Shown here: in pieces, positions 6,599 to 10,398 of the stretch
Numbering within the stretch: position 1 is the stretch's first letter
Layout of the letters: each line of letters begins with the position of its first letter
DNA from: Acidimicrobiaceae bacterium
GTDB taxonomy: Bacteria; Actinomycetota; Acidimicrobiia; Acidimicrobiales; Ilumatobacteraceae
Length of the DNA stretch: 10,398 bases
NCBI GenBank assembly: GCA_006515795.1
Contig: VFMC01000227.1
Location: forward strand, 1 to 10,398
Direction of reading: 5' to 3'
The notes under the pieces: generated by a model
Told to the model about the DNA's origin: nothing
Database searches by the model: none
Seen by the model: only the letters and a program-made list of their open reading frames with translations
Translations under genes and position numbers: made by a program

Positions 6599-7510
6599 TC
6601 AGCCGGCGGCCAGCACTCCAACAACGCCGGCGATCACCAGCGCACTCGCCGCGTACTCGCGGCGGCCGTGGTGCTCGCCCAACCACACGCGGGCGACCCC
6701 GAACGTGATCACGATCTCGACCTGTCCGAAGGTACGCACCCGCGCCGCGTTCTCGAGCGTGAACGCGGTCGCCCAGCACGCCGAGCCGCACACGCTGAGA
6801 ACACCGACCACCGCGCTCGATCGCCAATGACGCACGGCCAAGCCGAGCTGCTCGCGCTCGCGGCCGGCCAGGTAGCCCCCGTGCATCACCACCTGCATCG
6901 AGTTCATCACAGCCAAGGTCAGCAAGGCTCGTGAAGCAACAGACGCATCGCCGAGCGAGACCGCCGCGGCGCGGATGCCAACCGAGGTGATCGCGAACAG
7001 CCCACCAGCAGCAAGGCCGAACAGCGCAGCGCGGTCGCGAACTCGCCACACGTTGCGCCCCCCAGCCAGCACGACGACCCCGGCGAAGCAGAGCAGCGAC
7101 GCCACCCACCCCAACGGTCGGAGCGGCTCGCCGAGGATGACCAGCGAGAACATCGCCACCTGCACAATCTCGGTCTTGGTGTAGATGGTGCCGATCGCGT
7201 AGTCGCGTAAGTCGAAGGCGTGGATCATGCAGATGGTGCCGACGATCTGGGCCAGGCCGGCGCCGGCGACGATCGGCCAGAAGCGACCGGGCGGTGACGG
7301 AAGCGTCCCCTCTACGCGCCACACCGCGGCGACGGCGATGACCGCGAGCGGGACGCCGTAGAGGTAGCGCACGAAGCCGGCACCACTCACCGAGAGCAGC
7401 GAGCGCAGTCGCTGCTGCGCGGCGGTTCGCGCGGTCTGCAAGAACGCGGCGACGATGGTGATCGGTACCCACATCGCGATCGCGTCCTCCTCTTCGATCC
7501 GTAATCCCAT
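6599..7510 (-). CDS. EamA/DMT-family membrane transporter
   Basis: Integral membrane protein of the drug/metabolite transporter superfamily, 303 aa from ATG 7510 to the stop at 6599–6601. Residues 1–12 are charged (IEEEDAIA), and relatives usually begin MWVPIT..., so the internal ATG at 7474 may be the real start (291 aa). About ten hydrophobic helices are visible in two halves: the first includes WVPITIVAAFLQTAR, VRYLYGVPLAVIAVAAV, IVAGAGLAQIVGT, IVQVAMFSLVILGEPL and WVASLLCFAGVVVLAGG; the second includes LFGLAAGGLFAITSVGI, VGVLSVCGSACWATAFTL, FGQVEIVITFGVARVWLGE and SALVIAGVVGVLAAG. The Gly-Glu-x-Leu and Gly-Glu-His ends of the fourth and ninth helices are typical of EamA repeats. The substrate is unknown; EamA proteins export amino acids, sugars or other metabolites. 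It is convergent with topA and divergent from tmk, so it is transcribed alone. Confidence 0.88.
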   Translation of the reverse strand: MGLRIEEEDAIAMWVPITIVAAFLQTARTAAQQRLRSLLSVSGAGFVRYLYGVPLAVIAVAAVWRVEGTLPSPPGRFWPIVAGAGLAQIVGTICMIHAFDLRDYAIGTIYTKTEIVQVAMFSLVILGEPLRPLGWVASLLCFAGVVVLAGGRNVWRVRDRAALFGLAAGGLFAITSVGIRAAAVSLGDASVASRALLTLAVMNSMQVVMHGGYLAGREREQLGLAVRHWRSSAVVGVLSVCGSACWATAFTLENAARVRTFGQVEIVITFGVARVWLGEHHGRREYAASALVIAGVVGVLAAG

Positions 7511-7571
7511 GATGTGGGACTAGGTTCTCATTCCAGCCTAGACCCCGGCCCGCCGGTATGGTGCCCATCTC
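7511..7571. promoter_or_regulatory. Divergent promoter region between the EamA gene and tmk
   Basis: The 61-bp gap carries an inverted repeat CTAGG (7520–7524) / CCTAG (7537–7541). Each arm contains a TANNNT -10-like box in opposite orientation: TAGGTT on the + strand at 7521–7526 and TAGGCT on the - strand at 7540–7535. A further + strand box TATGGT at 7557–7562 ends 9 nt before the tmk ATG, which suits a leaderless tmk transcript. No good -35 boxes are seen. The repeat could also be an operator shared by both genes. Confidence 0.4.
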
Positions 7572-8180
7572 ATGTCGACCGGTCACTACATCGCCCTCGA
7601 GGGCGCCGAGGGGTGCGGCAAGAGCACCCACGCTGCGCTTCTGGCGCAAGACCTCGACGCAGTGCTCACCCGCGAAACCGGTGGCACCGACATCGGCCGT
7701 CGGATCCGTGAGATCCTCCACGACACGGCCACCGATGGGCTTGCCGCGCGAGCCGAGGCCCTGCTCACCGCGGCCGACCGGGCCCAGCACGTGCACGAGG
7801 TGGTGCGTCCTGCACTGGCTGCCGGGCGTCACGTGGTGAGCGACCGCAGCGTGTATTCCACGCTGGCATACCAGGGGTTCGGGCGCCTGCTCCCGATCGA
7901 CGAGGTGCGCGCCTTCAACGACTGGGCGATCGAAGGCACCTGGCCACACCTGGCCCTGTTCATCGACGTCGAACCCGAGGTGCTGACGCAACGGCTGCGG
8001 GGCCGCACCCTCGACCGCTTCGAGTTGGAGGACGACCACTTCCACGCGCGGGTGTGTGAAGGCTTCCGCACGATGGCCGGCCAAGAACCCGACAGGTGGG
8101 TCATCATCGATGGCAACGTCGCCCCCGATCGTGTGGCCGCACAGATCCGGCGCGCGGTCCGAGATCGGCTAGGCATCTGA
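7572..8180 (+). CDS. tmk: Thymidylate kinase
   Basis: Phosphorylates dTMP to dTDP with ATP in the cytoplasm, a required step in dTTP synthesis. It is 202 aa, near the usual 200–215. P-loop GAEGCGKST is at residues 11–19; the dTMP-binding region TRETGGTDIGRRIR (33–46) has Thr where most enzymes have Pro (REPGGT). The DR motif is DRSVYSTLAYQG (91–102), with Ser in place of the common Tyr/Phe/His. The LID region RLRGRTLDRFE (141–151) has basic residues. ATG 7572 directly precedes the conserved start HYIALEGAEG, and no Shine-Dalgarno is evident. The stop is 1 nt before the holB start, forming a tmk–holB pair that is common in bacteria. Confidence 0.93.
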   Translation: MSTGHYIALEGAEGCGKSTHAALLAQDLDAVLTRETGGTDIGRRIREILHDTATDGLAARAEALLTAADRAQHVHEVVRPALAAGRHVVSDRSVYSTLAYQGFGRLLPIDEVRAFNDWAIEGTWPHLALFIDVEPEVLTQRLRGRTLDRFELEDDHFHARVCEGFRTMAGQEPDRWVIIDGNVAPDRVAAQIRRAVRDRLGI

Positions 8181-8181
8181 C

Positions 8182-9237
8182 GTGGTGGTCGCCGATCTCC
8201 AGGTGTGGAAGGGAGTGGTCGGCCAACAGCGCGCCGTAGAGAGGCTGCGCCAAGCCGCCCTCGATCCGGTGCACGCCTACCTCTTCGTCGGCCCCCCCGG
8301 ATCCACGAAAGACATCGCTGCCCGCGCCTTCGCGGCAGCGGTGATGGCCATCACGGCCGCCGACCCCGACCGCACCGTCCGTCTGGTGCTGGCCGGCGAG
8401 CACCCCGACGTCACCGAGGTCCGGCGAGTAGGTGCAGCACTGTCGAAGGAGCAGATCACCGACATCGTGCGCGCCGCATCGCTCGCCCCCGTCGAGGGCG
8501 ACCGCAAGGTGATGATCCTCGACGAGTTCCATCTGCTCGGCGCGCAGGGCGCGGCGCGACTGCTGAAGACCCTGGAGGAGCCACCGGCCAGCACGATGTT
8601 CATCGTGTTGGCCGATCAGGTCGACACCGACCTCGTCACCATCGCTTCGCGCTGCGTGCGCATCGAGTTCTCACCCATCGACCACGCCGTCATCCGCGAC
8701 ACGCTCATCGGCGAAGGGCACTCCGCCGACGTCGCCGACGGCGCTGCTGCCGGTTCGGCCGGCAGCATCGACCGGGCCCGCGTGCTCGTCGGCGACGAGG
8801 GGCTCAGCCGGCGTCGAGCCGCTTTCGCCGGAGTCCCCTCGCGTCTCGACGGCACCGGACGAACCGTGGTCGACCTCGCCGACGAGATCACCGCGCTGGC
8901 CGACGCGGCAGCGGGCTCGCTCACGCCGGTGCATGCCGCCGAGATAGCTGCGCTGGAAGACCACGTCGCCGCCGTCGGCGAGCGTGGCAGCGGTCGCAAG
9001 ACCCTCGAGGATCGGCACAAGCGCGAAGTGCGTCGGTATCGCACCGACGAGTTGCGCAGCGGCCTCGCCACCATGGCCGGCGCCTACCGCGATGCCGTGG
9101 TCAACGGAACGGCAGCGAGGCCCGAAGCAGCGACACGCGCTGTGTCACGGCTCCACGTCGCGCTGGAGGCGCTCGAACGCAACCCGAACGAATCGTTGCT
9201 GCTGCAGTCGTTGCTGCTCGACCTGCCCGCGCTCTGA
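8182..9237 (+). CDS. holB: DNA polymerase III delta' subunit (clamp loader)
   Basis: AAA+ family subunit of the complex that loads the beta sliding clamp. It is 351 aa from GTG 8182 (GTG 8185 is an equally possible start). Visible clamp-loader features are VGQQRAVERL (13–22), a degenerate P-loop GPPGSTKD (37–44), EHPDV (73–77), MILDEFHLL (111–119) in the Walker B position, LLKTLEEPP (127–135) and the SRC motif (156–158) in IASRCVRIEF. The P-loop has Asp where Ser/Thr is needed, consistent with delta' not using ATP. The Cys cluster that binds zinc in E. coli delta' is absent (no Cys between residues 50 and 80). The C-terminal half is helical and poorly conserved, as usual. It is probably co-transcribed with tmk. 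Confidence 0.9.
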   Translation: MVVADLQVWKGVVGQQRAVERLRQAALDPVHAYLFVGPPGSTKDIAARAFAAAVMAITAADPDRTVRLVLAGEHPDVTEVRRVGAALSKEQITDIVRAASLAPVEGDRKVMILDEFHLLGAQGAARLLKTLEEPPASTMFIVLADQVDTDLVTIASRCVRIEFSPIDHAVIRDTLIGEGHSADVADGAAAGSAGSIDRARVLVGDEGLSRRRAAFAGVPSRLDGTGRTVVDLADEITALADAAAGSLTPVHAAEIAALEDHVAAVGERGSGRKTLEDRHKREVRRYRTDELRSGLATMAGAYRDAVVNGTAARPEAATRAVSRLHVALEALERNPNESLLLQSLLLDLPAL

Positions 9238-9314
9238 GCGCCCGGTCGGCGTCTCGATCGTCGACATCGGCCGCCTCATCATCGTTGTGACACCGGCGGG
9301 GTAGGTTCGACATC
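9238..9314 (+). promoter_or_regulatory. Intergenic region with -10-like box for the AddB-like gene
   Basis: A TANNNT box TAGGTT at 9302–9307 ends 7 nt before the GTG start at 9315, the same arrangement as before tmk, and suggests a leaderless start. No -35 with correct spacing is seen (TTGTGA at 9285–9290 is only 11 nt away). No terminator for holB is evident. Confidence 0.35.
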
Positions 9315-10398
9315 GTGCCGATCAGCGTGCGATGGACCCCGCCGGGCCTGCCCCTCGCCCGCGAGGTCAGCGAGACGATCCGCGCGTTGCAGGGTGACGA
9401 CCCCCTGCAACTCGTGCGTGTGATCGCTCCCGACGGAGCCACGGTCGACGGCTTGCGCCGGGCACTGCCGCTCGCCGGCGGCTCGTGCGGCGCCGAGATC
9501 GGCGGCACGTTGCGCCTCGCCAACGCCATCGCCGCACCCGAGCTCGGCACCCGGCGGGTCGCGCCACCCGTGGCGCTGCTGGCCATCGTGCAGCAGGTGC
9601 TCGCCAACGAGCAGACGCGCCCGCCGGCGTTCGCCGCGTGTGCCTCCCATCCCGCCACTCACGACGCGGTCGTGCGGTCCTACGCCACGCTGCCTGGCCC
9701 ACCTTGCCGAGCTCGCCGGTGGCCGCGACAGCGCCAACGCGGTGTGTCGCGTCGTGGTCGAGGTCCGCAACAGCCTGCTCGCCCAGGGGTTGATCGATGC
9801 CGCCGAGGTGATCGGCATTGCCACTCGCCTCGCGACCACCGACCCGACCGTCACGTCGTCACCGCTCGTGCTCGTCGTGACGCAGCAGTTCAACCCGTCC
9901 CACGTCGCATTCCTCCAGGCAATGGTGGCGAGCGCGCCGACCACGGTGATCATCGCTGCCACCACCCGCGATCCGGAGGCCTCGGTGGCCGACCACGTCG
10001 ACCGACTGGCTGGATCAGAACGAACCACACGAGACCGGCCCGAGGCCAACGACAGCTCCGGCGTCGTCCCCACCGTGGTGTCCTGTCCCGACCACGACGA
10101 GGAGGTGCGCGAGGTCACGCGGCGCGTCGTGGCGCTACTCGAAGCCGGCGTGGTTGCCGACCGGATCGCCGTGTTCTACCCGCCGGCCGGGCCGCATCGA
10201 GCCGCCATCGCCGCGTCGCTCGGCGCAGCCGGCGTCGCCGCGCGCGGACAGGTCACCCCACCGCTTCACGGGTCGGTCGCCGGGCAGGTGTTGCGGGCGT
10301 TGTTGGCACTCGTGAGCGGGGGCCTCGATCGCCGCACCCTCGTCGAGATCTCGCGAGTCGCTCCCTTCGGGCACGATGTCGACAGCGCCGGCATGGTC
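9315..10398 (+). CDS. AddB-like helicase/PD-(D/E)XK nuclease family protein, N-terminal part, frame broken and 3'-truncated
   Basis: This appears to be the N-terminal third or so of a large recombination protein of the AddB/RecB-related group, which with an AddA/UvrD-type partner resects DNA breaks. The start is GTG 9315. Segment 1 (9315–9692) shows LVRVIAPDGATVDGLRRALP, like the degenerate first helicase motif of this group, then RRVAPPVALLAIVQQVL and HPATHDAVVRSYATL. Segment 2 (9697–10398, one frame on) continues AHLAELAGG, VEVRNSLLAQGLIDAAEVIG, a hydrophobic strand PLVLVVTQQF, then CPDHDEEVREVTRRVVALLE and ADRIAVFYPPAGPHRAAIAA, matching the EEVR-containing helicase region of AddB-type proteins. 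The gene is open to the window end. The break at 9693–9696 can be healed by dropping one C (ATL-LAHLAEL), or a few codons may be lost. The catalytic nuclease motif would lie beyond the window, so activity cannot be judged. Confidence 0.65.
   Translation, partial: MPISVRWTPPGLPLAREVSETIRALQGDDPLQLVRVIAPDGATVDGLRRALPLAGGSCGAEIGGTLRLANAIAAPELGTRRVAPPVALLAIVQQVLANEQTRPPAFAACASHPATHDAVVRSYATLPGPPCRARRWPRQRQRGVSRRGRGPQQPARPGVDRCRRGDRHCHSPRDHRPDRHVVTARARRDAAVQPVPRRIPPGNGGERADHGDHRCHHPRSGGLGGRPRRPTGWIRTNHTRPARGQRQLRRRPHRGVLSRPRRGGARGHAARRGATRSRRGCRPDRRVLPAGRAASSRHRRVARRSRRRRARTGHPTASRVGRRAGVAGVVGTRERGPRSPHPRRDLASRSLRARCRQRRHG

Noticed and set aside
6438..8084. A 548-codon minus-strand frame spanning the EamA gene and tmk
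   Set aside because: It runs antisense through tmk and out of frame through the EamA gene; the residue pattern is Arg-rich and non-membrane. Shadow.

Overview
The window is about 10.4 kb of high-GC, densely coding DNA (roughly two thirds G+C by eye, strong G/C third-position bias). Gene content and style point to an actinobacterium, and I lean towards Acidimicrobiia (Ilumatobacter-like). The reasons are an actinobacterial-type TopA with a Lys/Ala-rich tail, a topA–tmk–holB neighbourhood, GTG starts, promoters with the -10 a few bases before the start codon, and a substrate-binding protein with an Ala-Thr-Glu-Ala-Pro repeat linker. The class-level placement is inference, not proof.

Left part (1–3814, + strand): a four-gene ABC importer operon of the polyamine/iron/thiamine-like type. 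It runs substrate-binding protein (5' end cut off by the window edge), permease 1, permease 2 and a PotA-like ATPase with a C-terminal TOBE-like region. The genes are tightly coupled (9-nt gap, GTGA overlap, ATGA overlap). A perfect 14-bp-arm hairpin sits at the beginning of permease 1, well placed to let the binding protein be made in excess. A 128-bp gap follows, with an 11-bp tandem repeat, a 12-bp palindrome and a good topA promoter.

Middle and right part (3943–10398): DNA topology and replication genes. topA (+) is followed by an EamA/DMT-family membrane transporter on the opposite strand (6599–7510). Then comes a divergent promoter region, tmk and holB (+, 1 nt apart), and the start of a large AddB-like helicase/nuclease-family gene that runs off the right edge.

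The most unusual property of the window is that four of its eight genes (permease 1, permease 2, topA and the AddB-like gene) each change reading frame once. The change is always in the same direction, and in three of the four a conserved internal piece is clearly missing: one membrane helix in each permease and a conserved linker in the TopA C-terminal repeats. Flanking protein sequence on both sides of every break is well preserved. Because topA is normally essential, short assembly deletions or collapses are the likeliest explanation; recent real deletions are the alternative. I found no RNA genes, CRISPR array, insertion sequence, phage or defence cassette, and no convincing sign of a new biological system. 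The region otherwise reads as ordinary core genome.
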